Shown: positions 26,342-36,328, counted from the first letter of the stretch. The stretch is DNA of 64,000 nucleotides from Kribbella pratensis (GCF_004366075.1 NZ_SODU01000001.1:1631036-1695035), one strand, 5' to 3'. Program-made: numbers and translations. Notes: a model not told the origin generated them from the letters alone.

Positions 26342-27229
26342 ATGAAGTACGTACTGGCCGGCGCCTCCGGCTTCCTCGGCAAGGCCCTCACCCGCGACTT
26401 GGTTGCCAACGGCCACCAGGTGCTCCGGCTGGTACGCCGGCCGGCGTCGGGACCGGACGAGGTGCGCTGGGACCCGGCCCGGGGCGATCTGGACCCGGCT
26501 GCTCTGGACGATCCCGACGTCCTCGTCAACCTGGCCGGTGCGAACATCGGTCGCCCGTGGACCCCGACGTACCGCATGACGATCCGGGAGAGCCGGGTCT
26601 CGACCACCGCGACCCTGGCTGCGGCGGCGACGCGACTCGACCGCCGGCCGGTGCTGCTCACGCAGAGCGGGATCGGCGGCTACGGCACCGACCTCGGCGA
26701 TCGCATCCTGACCGAGGACTCCGAACTCGGCGAGGGCTTCCTGTCCGACGTCGTCCGGTTGTGGGAGGGCGCGCTCGAACCCGCCCGTGAAGCAGGCAGC
26801 CGGGTGGCGGCGCTGCGAACCGGCGTCGTACTCGACAGCAAGGCCCCGGCGTTCCGGCTCCTGTCCCTTCCCTTCCGCATCGGTCTCGGCGGCCGTCTCG
26901 GGCCGGGAACCCAGTACTTCCCGGTGGTCTCGCTGACCGACTGGATCCGCGCCGTTCGGCACGTCGCCGAGAACGACAGCGTCAGCGGTCCCGTGAACAT
27001 CACTCTGCCGACACCGGCAACCAACCGCGAACTCACCGAAGCCCTGGCAACCGCCCTGCACCGCCCGTCCAGCGTCCCAGTGCCCGCCTTCCTCATGAAG
27101 GCCGCGCTCGGCGAGTTCGCCTGGGAACTCCTCGGCAGCAAACGGGCCCTCCCCACCCGACTCCAATCCACCGGCTTCACCTTCCACCACCCCACCGTCA
27201 CCGCCGCGATCTCCGCCGCCCTCGCCTGA
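26342..27229 (+). CDS. TIGR01777-type NAD-dependent epimerase/dehydratase (SDR)
   Basis: 295 residues. N-terminal Rossmann motif GASGFLGKAL, then VNLAGANIGRPWTPTYRMTI, the TQSGIGGYG active-site region and the C-terminal DUF1731-like part LGEFAWELLGSKRALPTRLQ with GFTFHHPT. This is the extended-SDR family near YfcH, often seen next to sucB/lipB genes in actinobacteria; its substrate is unknown. ATG 26342 follows an AAGGAG. The methyltransferase gene begins 5 bp after the stop, so they are likely co-transcribed. Confidence 0.88.
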   Translation: MKYVLAGASGFLGKALTRDLVANGHQVLRLVRRPASGPDEVRWDPARGDLDPAALDDPDVLVNLAGANIGRPWTPTYRMTIRESRVSTTATLAAAATRLDRRPVLLTQSGIGGYGTDLGDRILTEDSELGEGFLSDVVRLWEGALEPAREAGSRVAALRTGVVLDSKAPAFRLLSLPFRIGLGGRLGPGTQYFPVVSLTDWIRAVRHVAENDSVSGPVNITLPTPATNRELTEALATALHRPSSVPVPAFLMKAALGEFAWELLGSKRALPTRLQSTGFTFHHPTVTAAISAALA

Positions 27230-27233
27230 CGCC

Positions 27234-27917
27234 GTGACACAGACGCCGAAGACCAGCGCGCGGTACGACGGTCTCGCCGAGTGGTACGACGAGCACAACG
27301 CCGCCGCTGCCGACTCCAACCGTGAGCCGCTGCTGGATCTGCTGGGCCCGGGAGACGGCCTGTGCCTGGACCTCGGGTGTGGGACCGGACAGAACCTGCA
27401 GACGCTGCGCAGCACGGGACGCACCGTCGTTGGCCTTGAGTACTCGGCGGATCAGTTGGGACTCGCCCGGCAACGCGCGATCGATGGCGAGGCGCTGGTC
27501 CAGGGCGACGCAGCCGATCTGCCGTTCGCCGACGAAGTCTTCTCTACTATCGCCATCCTGTGGCTGTCCACCGACGTCGAGGACTTCGCTGCAGTCCTGC
27601 GCGAGGCGGCCCGCGTCCTGCATCCGAGCGGGGTGCTTGTGTTCTACGGGGCCCATCCGTGCTTCAACGGCCCGCACACCGAGAGCCGTCCCGATGACGG
27701 GCGCATCGTGCATCCGACGTACCGCACTGTTGGCTGGCATCCCCCGGCGCCCTGGTGGGGCGAGGGCGGTATCCGCGAACGCCTCGGCATGCGACACCTG
27801 CCGCTGGCCGACCTTCTCAACGCGTTTACCGCCGCAGGCTTGACGATCACCCGAACCGTGGAGCCGCGCACTGACCCGGTGCCCTGGGTCCTCGCCCTGC
27901 GCGCCGAAAGGCGCTGA
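27234..27917 (+). CDS. Class I SAM-dependent methyltransferase
   Basis: 227 residues, GTG start. SAM-binding motif I is CLDLGCGTGQNLQ, followed by VVGLEYSADQLGLAR and the acidic GDAADLPFADE, the pattern of Methyltransf_11 enzymes. The remainder has HPSGVLVFYGAHPCFNGPHT and an aromatic segment, giving no clear substrate hint. Some stretches use codons slightly less GC-rich than neighbours. It may form a two-gene unit with the SDR gene. The 77 bp after it contain nothing I recognise. Confidence 0.88.
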   Translation: MTQTPKTSARYDGLAEWYDEHNAAAADSNREPLLDLLGPGDGLCLDLGCGTGQNLQTLRSTGRTVVGLEYSADQLGLARQRAIDGEALVQGDAADLPFADEVFSTIAILWLSTDVEDFAAVLREAARVLHPSGVLVFYGAHPCFNGPHTESRPDDGRIVHPTYRTVGWHPPAPWWGEGGIRERLGMRHLPLADLLNAFTAAGLTITRTVEPRTDPVPWVLALRAERR

Positions 27918-27994
27918 CTCGCCGGACCACGAGCCGCTTGGTTGGATTGCCAGTTCGACGCACTGAACCGACCGAGCTGAAGTCCGTTCGGCGG

Positions 27995-29623
27995 TCACAG
28001 CTGGGTGATTGTGGTGATGCGCCAGGTGTGGGTGGGTTGACGGGTGGCGCTGCGTGAGGGGGCCGCGGTGCGAGGGGTGGTTGTCAGGGTGATCAGTCTG
28101 GTGGCCGGGGTGCCGGGTGGGAGTGGGGTCTTGGCGCCGGTGTGGTCGACTGCCTGGCCGGCTGTGAGGTGGTCCGTGGTTTTGAGGGTGACGGTGGTCG
28201 CGGTGCGTCGGGTGACTGCGGTGCTTTCGATCGTGATTCGGAGTCCTTGGACGCGGACGTTCTGGTTGCGGTAGGCGGACAGGAGGGCTCGGTCGGCGCG
28301 CCAGGGGGCGCTGCCGGGGACGTAGATGCGGTCGAGGGCGTCCAGGTCGAGGGTCCAGAAGGCTTGGGCGCGTTGGACATCGAGCGCTTCGAGCCTCTGG
28401 ATCCAAGTGGCCAGCTCTGCTGAGGACGCGGTCGGGTGGGCAGCCGTTGGGTGGGCAGTTGTCGGGTGGGCGGTGGGCGACTGAGTGGGCGGGGATACAG
28501 AGGGTAGTTGGGCTGTGGACTGGGCAGCGCTGGGGTTTGGTTGGGCGGTCGCTGGGGTGTCGATGGTGCGGAGTGTGGCGATAGCGATCGCGAGCACGAT
28601 GATCGCGGCCAGCGCGGCCGCGGCGAGCACGCCGTACGCGGGGTGTGGGAGTCGATGGAGTGCGAGGGCTGCCACGAATCGTGTACGGCGGGACTTGTTG
28701 CGGCGGTTGGGGCGGATGCGCTTCGAGCGGGCCTTCGCGGATGGTGCGGTGGGGTGAGGCCGCTTTGGTTTCGTCAGCGGTGTGGCCGGTGGGTCGGCTG
28801 GAGGCGGAGCAAGCGGTGCACGGGAGGCGGCGGGAGCATCGTCGTCGTCTGCAGATCCTCCCGCGGACGTCGGAGGGTGGCGTGGAGCGCTCGGAGTTGG
28901 CGTGGCGAGGTGGGGCCGTGGGGGTGCCGGGGCGTGGGGTGGTGCGGGTGCCGGCAGGTGGGGTGGTGGGGTGCTCGCGGGTGCTGTGGGTGCAGTGCTG
29001 GTGAGGGGCGCGAGGTCTATGGGGGTGGCAGGGGTGTGGGTCAGGAGGCGGTGTGGGAGGGCTCCGAGGGGCGTCTTGGTGATGAGGGTGGGTGGGAAGG
29101 CGGTGGGGTCTGCACTGACCCGGTCGGCGAGGATGGCGAGGGCTTGGTGGTCGGTGGCGGGGTCGGCGGGGCGGAGCGCGGCGTCGGTGAGGATTGGGCG
29201 GCCGTCGGCGTCGAAGAGGACGTTCTCGGGGCTGATCGAGCCGTGGGTGAGGTTCGAGGCGTGAAGGTAGGCCAGGGCCTCGGCCAGCGGAGCGAGGAGG
29301 GTGACGAGTTCGCCGCGGGACAATGGGCCGCGGCGACTAAGGAGCGCGGCGAGGCTGCCGGCTGCCAGGTGCTGCGTGATCAGGACCCAGCCGGTGTCGG
29401 TCTCGCGGAACTCGTGGAGCTGGGCGACGTGCGGGTGCCGGAAGCGGGAAAGCAGGCTCAGGTCCTCGCGGAGCCGACCCCGGTCGGGGTATGCACTGTG
29501 CGGGACGTGTTTGAGCACGGCGTTGCGGCCCGAGGCGCGGTCCCGGACCTGCCAGACGGTGCCGGCGGGCCCGGACCCGAGCTCGCGGCGCAGGCTGTAG
29601 CCGGTGAGATCTGCGAGGTCCAT
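27995..29623 (-). CDS. Membrane-anchored serine/threonine pseudokinase with NTF2-like ectodomain
   Basis: 542 residues from ATG 29623; an upstream in-frame GTG at 29671 is possible. Residues 8-170 are a compact protein-kinase fold: GSGPAGTVW loop, conserved Lys38 and [14 protein letters not shown] hinge. The catalytic HRDLKPEN is replaced by HGSISPEN (127-134), losing the Asp and Lys, and DFG is replaced by DAA (147-149). A Pro/Ala/Thr-rich linker of about 90 residues and a basic stretch precede one transmembrane helix (331-350). A second low-complexity PTxxHPT stretch follows, then an extracellular NTF2-like domain (about 405-540) with [17 protein letters not shown]. It is divergent from lipB. 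A catalytically dead signalling or scaffold protein is the likeliest role. Confidence 0.82.
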   Translation of the reverse strand: MDLADLTGYSLRRELGSGPAGTVWQVRDRASGRNAVLKHVPHSAYPDRGRLREDLSLLSRFRHPHVAQLHEFRETDTGWVLITQHLAAGSLAALLSRRGPLSRGELVTLLAPLAEALAYLHASNLTHGSISPENVLFDADGRPILTDAALRPADPATDHQALAILADRVSADPTAFPPTLITKTPLGALPHRLLTHTPATPIDLAPLTSTAPTAPASTPPPHLPAPAPPHAPAPPRPHLATPTPSAPRHPPTSAGGSADDDDAPAASRAPLAPPPADPPATPLTKPKRPHPTAPSAKARSKRIRPNRRNKSRRTRFVAALALHRLPHPAYGVLAAAALAAIIVLAIAIATLRTIDTPATAQPNPSAAQSTAQLPSVSPPTQSPTAHPTTAHPTAAHPTASSAELATWIQRLEALDVQRAQAFWTLDLDALDRIYVPGSAPWRADRALLSAYRNQNVRVQGLRITIESTAVTRRTATTVTLKTTDHLTAGQAVDHTGAKTPLPPGTPATRLITLTTTPRTAAPSRSATRQPTHTWRITTITQL

Positions 29624-29717
29624 GTCCAAGAGGATGCACCGATCGCGACCTCGCCCGTCGAGGTTATCCACAGCCCAGGGCGCCGGCCCCGATCAGCCGC
29701 CGCCTACACTCGAAGGC

Positions 29718-30434
29718 GTGAGGGCTATCAGGTACGTGGAGGCCGGATTCGGCGCCGGCGCGGTGGACTACGAGACCGCGTGGGCCGAGCAGCGACGACT
29801 GCACGCGGAGGTTGCCGAGGGCACCGGCTCGGACACGGTGATCCTGCTCGAGCACCCGCCGGTCTACACCGCGGGCAAGCGCACCGAGCCGCACGAGCGG
29901 CCGATGGACGGTACGCCGGTGGTCGACGTGGACCGCGGCGGCAAGATCACCTGGCACGGCCCCGGGCAACTGGTCGGGTACCCGATCGTCAAACTCGCCT
30001 CACACGTGTACGTCGTCGACTACGTCCGGCGGCTCGAGGAGGCGCTGATCGGCGTCTGCGCCGAGCTCGGCGTGAAGACCGGCCGGGTCAAGGGCCGCAG
30101 CGGCGTCTGGGTCGGGGCCGACGACCGCGGCCGGGAGCGGAAGATCGCCGCGATCGGCATCCGGGTCGCGCAGGGCGTGACCATGCACGGTTTCGCGCTG
30201 AACTGCAACAACGACCTGGCCTGGTTCGACCGGATCGTCCCGTGCGGCATCTCGGACGCCGACGTGACCACGCTCTCCAAGGAGCTCGGCCGCGAGGTGA
30301 CGACCACCGAGGTCCTCGACTCGGTACGCCGGCACCTCGACGAGCTCCTCGCCTGGAACGAGTACGAGCGCAGCCCGGACATCGACCACCACGAAGAACA
30401 GCCGACCGCGATCACCTACGGGTTGACCGTCTGA
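29718..30434 (+). CDS. lipB: Lipoyl(octanoyl) transferase
   Basis: 238 residues. LipB hallmarks are [20 protein letters not shown], the catalytic Lys142 in [25 protein letters not shown] and the acyl-accepting Cys176 in IVPCGISDA. It moves octanoate from acyl carrier protein to lipoyl domains, which LipA then converts to lipoyl. GTG 29718 follows a TACACT hexamer (29705-29710) by seven bases with no Shine-Dalgarno, suggesting a leaderless transcript. Its 3' end overlaps the convergent sulfatase gene by 19 bp. Confidence 0.96.
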   Translation: MRAIRYVEAGFGAGAVDYETAWAEQRRLHAEVAEGTGSDTVILLEHPPVYTAGKRTEPHERPMDGTPVVDVDRGGKITWHGPGQLVGYPIVKLASHVYVVDYVRRLEEALIGVCAELGVKTGRVKGRSGVWVGADDRGRERKIAAIGIRVAQGVTMHGFALNCNNDLAWFDRIVPCGISDADVTTLSKELGREVTTTEVLDSVRRHLDELLAWNEYERSPDIDHHEEQPTAITYGLTV

Positions 30435-31795
30435 GCCTCGAGCCCCACCTCCGCGCGCCAATCGGCGTGCAACGAGCGCAACTGGTCGGCGATCTCCGGC
30501 TGAGCTGACAGCTGGTTGGTCTGCTCACCGATGTCGTCGGCCAGGTTCGCGAGGAACCAGCCCTCTCCCATCGGCGCGTGCTCGTAGTCACGCAGATGCC
30601 TCGTGTTGGCGTCGTCAGCCACCCAGCTGAGCTTCCACTCCCCCGACCGCACCGCCCACTGGAACCCGCAGTCCCAGTGCAGCTTCTCGTGTGCCACCTC
30701 TGCGGTCCCGGCCAGCACGGGCAGGATGTCGACGCCGTCGGCACCCTCCACGGTCGCGCCCGCCGCCGCGGCCAGCGTGGGAACCAGATCCATCGTGCTG
30801 ACAAGGGCGTCCGTACGACGTCCCGCAGGCAACTGGTCCGGCCAGCGCCAGAGCATCGGGATGCGGATGCCGCCGTCCCACAGCGTGTACTTCGTCCCAC
30901 GCAGCGGCGCGTTGTCGCCGAAGTTGCAGGTCGATCCGCCGTTGTCCGTCACGTACACGACGATCGTGTCGTCGCCGGCCACGTCGAGCAGTCGCCCGAT
31001 CTCGGCGTCCATCAGCTCCAACTGAGCGAGGTAGTACTCGCGCCCGTACGGAAGATTCGGCACGATCACGTCGTCGTACCACTCCATGAACGGACCGTCC
31101 GCGTCCGGCGACCAGTCGCGGAACGCCGGGAGCCCCCGCGCCTCCAGCTCTGAGTCCGGGAGCTGCCAGCAGAAGTTGTGTACGGCGTTGAACGCCACCA
31201 TGCAGAAGTACGGTCGCTCGTCCTCCGCGTCCATGAACTCCGCCGCGCGGCGACCGAACTCCGCGGTCAGGAAGCCCTCGTGCTCAACTGGCTCGTCCCC
31301 CGACAGCAGAGGCTGCACAGCCATGTGGTGCGCGGCCGGCTGACCGTACGACTCGACCGACTCGTCAGAGTGATGCAGGTAGTTCAGCCGCCCGAAGGAC
31401 TGGCCTGCCAGCCCGTACAGCGTCTCCTCGAATCCGTGGTGCGGCGGACACGCCCTGTCCCCCACGTCCTCTTTCCCGTAGTGCACCTTGCCGAAGTACC
31501 CCGTCCGGTACCCCTGGTCGCGCAGGATCTCCGCGAGCGTCGGTACGTCGTCCGGCGGGAACGCGGCCGAGTCGAACCATTGGCCGCCCCACCGCTGCTG
31601 GTACCGCCCGGAGATGATCGAGGCCCGTGACGGGCTGCAGATCGGCGCGGTCACGTAGGCGTCGGTGCAGCTCACTCCCTCCGCCGCGAGCCGGTCGAGG
31701 GCCGGAGTGCGTACGTCGGAGTGCACTCCGAGTCCACCGCGGTCGGCGTACCCGTGGTCGTCGGAAACGATCAGCAGAATGTTCGGAGCGGGCAA
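30416..31795 (-). CDS. Sulfatase (arylsulfatase A family), no signal peptide
   Basis: 459 residues. The type I sulfatase signature [13 protein letters not shown] has Cys53 as the residue to be converted to formylglycine, with Pro55 and Arg57. Metal ligands are Asp12-Asp13 (IVSDDHG) and VTDNGG later in the chain. The domain starts at the very N-terminus ([14 protein letters not shown]) with no signal peptide, so it probably acts in the cytoplasm. The start is taken as TTG 31795, since GAGAGG lies eight bases before it and no in-frame ATG or GTG fits. It needs a formylglycine-generating enzyme, not encoded here. Confidence 0.86.
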   Translation of the reverse strand: MPAPNILLIVSDDHGYADRGGLGVHSDVRTPALDRLAAEGVSCTDAYVTAPICSPSRASIISGRYQQRWGGQWFDSAAFPPDDVPTLAEILRDQGYRTGYFGKVHYGKEDVGDRACPPHHGFEETLYGLAGQSFGRLNYLHHSDESVESYGQPAAHHMAVQPLLSGDEPVEHEGFLTAEFGRRAAEFMDAEDERPYFCMVAFNAVHNFCWQLPDSELEARGLPAFRDWSPDADGPFMEWYDDVIVPNLPYGREYYLAQLELMDAEIGRLLDVAGDDTIVVYVTDNGGSTCNFGDNAPLRGTKYTLWDGGIRIPMLWRWPDQLPAGRRTDALVSTMDLVPTLAAAAGATVEGADGVDILPVLAGTAEVAHEKLHWDCGFQWAVRSGEWKLSWVADDANTRHLRDYEHAPMGEGWFLANLADDIGEQTNQLSAQPEIADQLRSLHADWRAEVGLEAQTVNP

Positions 31796-31946
31796 CAGCT
31801 CATCCTCTCGAAAGGCGCGCAGGGGCCATCTCACCAGACATCTAGTACAGCGGCCAGCCCCGCCTGGTCTCGGCCGTCGACCCACGATCGGGGGTGTGCC
31901 GAAGTGTCTGCGGGGTGTAGCCGCAGTTCGTCGCTACCTTGGGGGT

Positions 31947-33092
31947 GTGTCCAAATTTCTTGGGTTCTTGCTCGGCGTAGCTGTTGCTCTGGCCGGTCCG
32001 GCCGTGTTCGGAGTCCTCTCGGCGCCGGGTGGTATCGAGCTGAACGCGAAGGGGATGGCGCTTGCCTTCGGCATCGGCGCGCTGATCTTCTGGGCCGTGG
32101 TGTCGTACTTCTCCGGCGCCGGTGCGCTGGGGGCGTTCGTCGCCTTCGGTGTCCTGCTCTACTGCTGGCTCTGGATCCCGAACCGGACCACGAACTTCCT
32201 GAACGACGTCCCCGGCGTCACCAACGGGATGATCGACGGGTCGAAGCAGTACACGCTGAACGGCGTCGTGCCGATCCTCGGGGTGATCTCGCTGGTGTAC
32301 GCGATCCAGCTGATCGTCCACGGCGTCCAGCGCCGGCGGCGGGAGCGGGCCGACGCCGAGCGGCGGCAGCGCGAGCAGGAAGCCGCGCAGGCGCAGCAGG
32401 AGGCGGACGTCGCGGCCGTCTACCCGGTTGCCGGAGGCACCTATCAGGCGCCGGCGGCGTACGCGAGTCACACGCGGTACGACGATCTGTTCGACGAGCC
32501 GGAGGCGGCACAGCCGCGGAACCAGGGCGACGACCAGACCCGGCAGTTCCCGGCCGGCGAGGCGGAGGAGTTCGAGCATACCCGCCAGTTCCCCGAGGCA
32601 GATGCCGAAGGCAACTACCCCGGCGAGGACACAGTCATCGCCCCGCCCCCGTCAGCCGAGGAAACCCAGCCGGTGGAAACCAAGCAACCGGTCGAGGAAA
32701 CCCAGCCGGTGAAGGCAGAGCCGCAGGCCGCCGCGCCGGTCGAGGAAACTCAGCCGGTCGAGGCCAAGCCGCAGGCCACCGCGCCCGTCGAGGAAACTCA
32801 GCCGATGGAAGCGACGCCCGGGGCCGTTGCGCCGGTGGAAGAGGCTCAGCCGGCGGAGGCGAAGCCCGAGGCCGTCGCGCCCGTTGAGGAAACTCAGCCG
32901 GTTGAGGAGACTCGACCGACGGAAGAGACTCGGCCGGCGGAAGAGACTCGGCCGGCGGAGGAGAAGAAGGCTGAGCGGAGTGTTTCGCCTCGGGAGCAGG
33001 TGGGGTCTCAGTATCGGGAGCGGATGGAGAACCCGGAGGACACCGGGGAGTTCCACCTCGCGTTCGAGAACCCGGTGGTCAAGCCCGCCTAG
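31947..33092 (+). CDS. Four-helix membrane protein with long acidic repeat tail
   Basis: 381 residues from GTG 31947, preceded six bases upstream by TACCTT (31935-31940). The first 130 residues have about four transmembrane helices (FLGFLLGVAVALAGPAVFGV, ALAFGIGALIFWAVV, GAFVAFGVLLYCWLW, VVPILGVISLVYAIQLIV) and end in a basic helix RRRRERADAERRQREQE. The remaining 250 residues are predicted disordered, with about ten copies of an acidic motif related to PVEETQPVEAKPQA. Two QTRQFP-type motifs come before the repeats and a TGEFHLAFENPV end after them. Function unknown; the tail looks like a flexible linker or docking surface in the cytoplasm. Confidence 0.78.
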   Translation: MSKFLGFLLGVAVALAGPAVFGVLSAPGGIELNAKGMALAFGIGALIFWAVVSYFSGAGALGAFVAFGVLLYCWLWIPNRTTNFLNDVPGVTNGMIDGSKQYTLNGVVPILGVISLVYAIQLIVHGVQRRRRERADAERRQREQEAAQAQQEADVAAVYPVAGGTYQAPAAYASHTRYDDLFDEPEAAQPRNQGDDQTRQFPAGEAEEFEHTRQFPEADAEGNYPGEDTVIAPPPSAEETQPVETKQPVEETQPVKAEPQAAAPVEETQPVEAKPQATAPVEETQPMEATPGAVAPVEEAQPAEAKPEAVAPVEETQPVEETRPTEETRPAEETRPAEEKKAERSVSPREQVGSQYRERMENPEDTGEFHLAFENPVVKPA

Positions 33093-33095
33093 AAG

Positions 33096-34064
33096 TCAGG
33101 CGACGTGCATGCGCTGCTGGTGCTGATCCCGGCGCGCATGCTCGGTGATGGCCTCGTCGTACGCCGCACTCGCCATCTGCAGCACGTCGCCCGCCATCTG
33201 GGCCCGAGGTGAGTCCGTGCTCCACGCGAGCACCAGCTTCCGATGAATCGGATCGCCCACGAGGGTGCGCGTTGTGACGTCGGCCGACAGCATCCGGTAC
33301 GACGTGGGCGAGATGAGCGCCACGCCCTGGCCACTGGTCACGAACCCCATGAGCACCGACGTGTCGACGGAATGGTGCTCCACCCGAGGCTGGAACCCAG
33401 CCGCCTCACACGCCGCCCGGAACAACACGTGGAACCCGCTGTCGTCCGGCGGCTCCCCGATCCACTCCTCGCCCGCCAGCGACGCCAGCTCGATCTCACC
33501 CCGCGCCCGCGACGCTTCCGCCACAGGATGGTCCGCGGACAGAGCGACGTACGCCGACTCGGACTCGACGACCGTGGTGGACTCGACCCCGGCCGGCAGC
33601 CGCAGCTCGAACCCGGGGAACTCCCGCAACAGCGCGAAGTCCAGCCGCCCGCTCTCCAGTTGCTGCAGCAGCACGCTGGTGGACCACTCGACCTCGATGC
33701 TGACCTGCTCGATCTCGCCGTGCGCGCGGAGCCGGGACGCGATCCCGGACATCGGCGCGGTCGGGAACCCGCCGAGCCGGACCGCCGACGACTCGACCGC
33801 GGTCATCGCGGACACGGTCGCCGACAGGTGGTCGACGTCGACCAGGATGGCCCGCGCGCGATCAACGGCGTACCGGCCGAGCGGCGTCGGCTTCACGCCG
33901 GTGCGGGAGCGTTCGAACAACTCACCGCCGAACGCGGCCTCGATCCGTTTCAACTGCGCGGTCAGGCTCGGCTGGCTGACCTTGAGCCAACGGGCGGCCC
34001 GTCCGACGGAACCCGCTTCTGCCACCAGGACCACCACCCGCAGGTGGCGCAGCTCAACGTTCAT
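33096..34064 (-). CDS. LysR-family transcriptional regulator
   Basis: 322 residues from ATG 34064. The winged HTH is at 1-65 (MNVELRHLRVVVLVAEAGSV, VSQPSLTAQLKRIEAAFGGEL, FERSRTGVKPTPLG) and the effector-binding domain covers about 90-300. Its nearest neighbour on the minus strand is natB, and it ends 3 bp from the converging membrane-protein gene. TACGGT eight bases before the ATG (minus strand, 34073-34078) fits a leaderless start. Target genes are not obvious, since no divergent gene lies beside it. Confidence 0.9.
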   Translation of the reverse strand: MNVELRHLRVVVLVAEAGSVGRAARWLKVSQPSLTAQLKRIEAAFGGELFERSRTGVKPTPLGRYAVDRARAILVDVDHLSATVSAMTAVESSAVRLGGFPTAPMSGIASRLRAHGEIEQVSIEVEWSTSVLLQQLESGRLDFALLREFPGFELRLPAGVESTTVVESESAYVALSADHPVAEASRARGEIELASLAGEEWIGEPPDDSGFHVLFRAACEAAGFQPRVEHHSVDTSVLMGFVTSGQGVALISPTSYRMLSADVTTRTLVGDPIHRKLVLAWSTDSPRAQMAGDVLQMASAAYDEAITEHARRDQHQQRMHVA

Positions 34065-34173
34065 GCGTTGAGACCGTAGTCGAGGTCCACACACAGCACA
34101 CAGCGACCCTACATTGCGGTTTCGTCACAGCCGGGCCCGATGCTGTAACGCCGGGCCCGGTCGTGACGATGAG

Positions 34174-35337
34174 CTACTTCGCTTCGAGCGCCAGGGCCTC
34201 GCGGTAACCGAGACGACGGCCGGTCTGCAGCAGCGTGCGCTCGTACAGCCGCGCGCCCATCCGGACGATCAGCACGGTGGCGGCCAGCAGCAGCGCGATC
34301 GCCACCAGCGGCTGCCAGACCGGAACGTCCTCGGTCAGCATCCGGCCCGGCATCGACATCGACGACGCGATCGGGACGAACGACGCCACGGTCTTGGCCG
34401 ACGACCCCGCGAACACCGAGAAGAAGAACGGGATCATCAGGATCATCTGCCCCGGCAGCGTGGTCGACCCGAGATCCTCCTGCCGCGTCGCGAGCGAACC
34501 GGCGACCGCCCAGAGCCCGGCCGGCGCAACGAACCCGAGCACGAAGAACACCACGAACCACCCGGCGACCGGAGCGACCACTTCGAGGATGTCGGCCTGG
34601 TCGGTGGCGAGCAGCCCGATCAGCGACGCACCCGCGATCACCACGATCTGGGTCAGCGCCAGCACCGTGTTGCCCAGCACCTTCCCCCACAGCAGCGACC
34701 GGATCGGCACGGCGGCGGCCAGGATCTCGACGACCCGGCTCTCCTTCTCCTGTACGACGCTCTGCGCGATCATCATCCCGAAACCGAGCGCGGTCATGTA
34801 GAACACCAGCGCCAGCCCGATGTTCACGAAGTCGGAGACGATGTCCGGCAACGGTCCCGGCTTCAGCAACTGCAACGAGACCTTCGTTCCGGCGTGCAAC
34901 TCGGCCGGGCTCAGTCCCGCCTTCCCGGCGTTCGTTTCCATCCCGACGGCCGCGGCCGCCTCGCGCAGGGCGCCTTCGACTCCCGAGTCGACGCGGTCCT
35001 TGCCGAGGACGACGTACCCGTCCGCGTCCGGCAGCAGCGCAGCCTCGACCTTGCCGTCGGTGACAGCCTTCTCAGCGGCCGGCCGGTCGGCGACGCGAGT
35101 CACCTCGTAACCGTCGCCCGTCGTGGTCGAGGCCTGCTGGACGACCTTGACGCCCGCATCGTCGATGACCGCGATCTTGTCCGGTCCGCCCTTGCCCGCG
35201 ATCAGCGCGGGGATGATCACCGCCGCCATCACGATCAGCAGCATCACCACTGTCGAGCCGATGAACGTCTTGTCCCGCAGCTTCGTGGTGATCTCGCGCT
35301 CCGCGATCAGCACCCACGGCTTGTCCAGTGTCTTCAT
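34174..35337 (-). CDS. ABC-2 type transporter permease (NatB-like)
   Basis: 387 residues from ATG 35337, which overlaps the stop of the ATPase gene. After an N-terminal helix (FIGSTVVMLLIVMAAVIIPA) comes a large extracytoplasmic domain of about 130 residues, then five helices (LALVFYMTALGFGMMIA, VLALTQIVVIAGASLIGLLA, WFVVFFVLGFVAPAGLWAVA and others). The QSVVQEKESRVVEILAAAVP coupling loop is typical of NatB/ABC-2 Na+ or drug efflux permeases. With the preceding ATPase and two-component genes it likely forms an envelope-stress or peptide-resistance export unit. Confidence 0.88.
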   Translation of the reverse strand: MKTLDKPWVLIAEREITTKLRDKTFIGSTVVMLLIVMAAVIIPALIAGKGGPDKIAVIDDAGVKVVQQASTTTGDGYEVTRVADRPAAEKAVTDGKVEAALLPDADGYVVLGKDRVDSGVEGALREAAAAVGMETNAGKAGLSPAELHAGTKVSLQLLKPGPLPDIVSDFVNIGLALVFYMTALGFGMMIAQSVVQEKESRVVEILAAAVPIRSLLWGKVLGNTVLALTQIVVIAGASLIGLLATDQADILEVVAPVAGWFVVFFVLGFVAPAGLWAVAGSLATRQEDLGSTTLPGQMILMIPFFFSVFAGSSAKTVASFVPIASSMSMPGRMLTEDVPVWQPLVAIALLLAATVLIVRMGARLYERTLLQTGRRLGYREALALEAK

Positions 35338-36215
35338 CGGGTCGCCTCCCGGAAGACGTCGCTCAGCGCCACCCGCTCCGGCCCGAACTCGAGCACCGGT
35401 CCGCGGCTGATCGCCTCCTGCAAGATCTTCTGCTCCACCGCACCGTCCAGTACGTCGAACAACGCCGTACCGCCGGCCACGTCGCGCACCTGGATCCCCC
35501 GCACGTCTCGCAGCCATCCGGCGTCGCCGTCCACCACCAGGCGGTACGTCGACGTAGGGCCGGCCGCCAACTCGGACACGGCGCCCGCCGCGACGACCTT
35601 GCCGCGGGACAGTACGACGAGGTCGTCGCACAGCCGCTCGACCAGGTCGAGCTGGTGGCTGGAGAACAGCACCGGCACGTCCGACGTCACCTCCTCGCGG
35701 AGCAGGTCGGCCATCGCGTCGACAGCGAGCGGGTCGAGGCCGCTGAACGGCTCGTCCAGCACCAGTGCGATCGGCTCGTGGACCAGCGCGGCCGCGATCT
35801 GCACCCGCTGCTGGTTGCCCAGCGACAGCGTCTCGAGGACGTCGGAAGCACGCTCGGCCAGCCCGAGGCGCCCGAGGATCTTGTCGGTCCGCGCGGCGGC
35901 GCGCTCCGCGTCGAGCCCGTGCAGCCGGCCGAAGAACACCAGCTGGTCGCGGATCTTCATCTTCGGGTACAGCCCGCGTTCCTCCGGCATGTAGCCGAAG
36001 TCCCGGCGTACGTCCTGGGTCAGCGGCTGGTCCTGCCACCGCACTTCGCCGGCCGTCGCGGCCAGGACCCCGAGGATGATCCGCATCGTCGTCGTCTTCC
36101 CGGCCCCGTTGGCCCCGACGAATCCGGTCATCCGTCCCGGTACGACGTCGAAGGTCACGTCGTCCAGCGCCAGATGATCACCGAACCGCCGGGTGAGCCC
36201 AGCCACCCTCAGCAT
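35334..36215 (-). CDS. ABC transporter ATP-binding protein (NatA-like)
   Basis: 293 residues. Walker A GANGAGKTT, Q-loop GYMPEERGLYPKM, signature LSLGNQQRVQIAAAL, Walker B LVLDEPFSGLD and H-loop FSSHQLD. The MPEERGLY sequence is characteristic of NatA-type ATPases of ABC-2 exporters. It has a C-terminal accessory domain of about 80 residues. It lies 131 bp after the response-regulator gene and overlaps natB by 4 bp (ATGA). Confidence 0.92.
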   Translation of the reverse strand: MLRVAGLTRRFGDHLALDDVTFDVVPGRMTGFVGANGAGKTTTMRIILGVLAATAGEVRWQDQPLTQDVRRDFGYMPEERGLYPKMKIRDQLVFFGRLHGLDAERAAARTDKILGRLGLAERASDVLETLSLGNQQRVQIAAALVHEPIALVLDEPFSGLDPLAVDAMADLLREEVTSDVPVLFSSHQLDLVERLCDDLVVLSRGKVVAAGAVSELAAGPTSTYRLVVDGDAGWLRDVRGIQVRDVAGGTALFDVLDGAVEQKILQEAISRGPVLEFGPERVALSDVFREATR

Positions 36216-36328
36216 GTGTCACCGTTCCCATCAGCTTCCAGCCCCCGGCCGGGCGCTCGCCCGACCCTCCCAAAACTAGTCAGCCGAGGCGTGCTCGCAC
36301 GTCGCCCGCGAGGGTGATCGCCGGTGTC

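Noticed and set aside
24248..27424. A 1058-codon open frame on the minus strand across sucB and the SDR gene
   Set aside because: It is antisense to two certain genes; its composition (Gly/Arg/Leu-rich, no domain) is the usual by-product of high-GC codon bias, especially opposite the Ala-Pro linkers of sucB.
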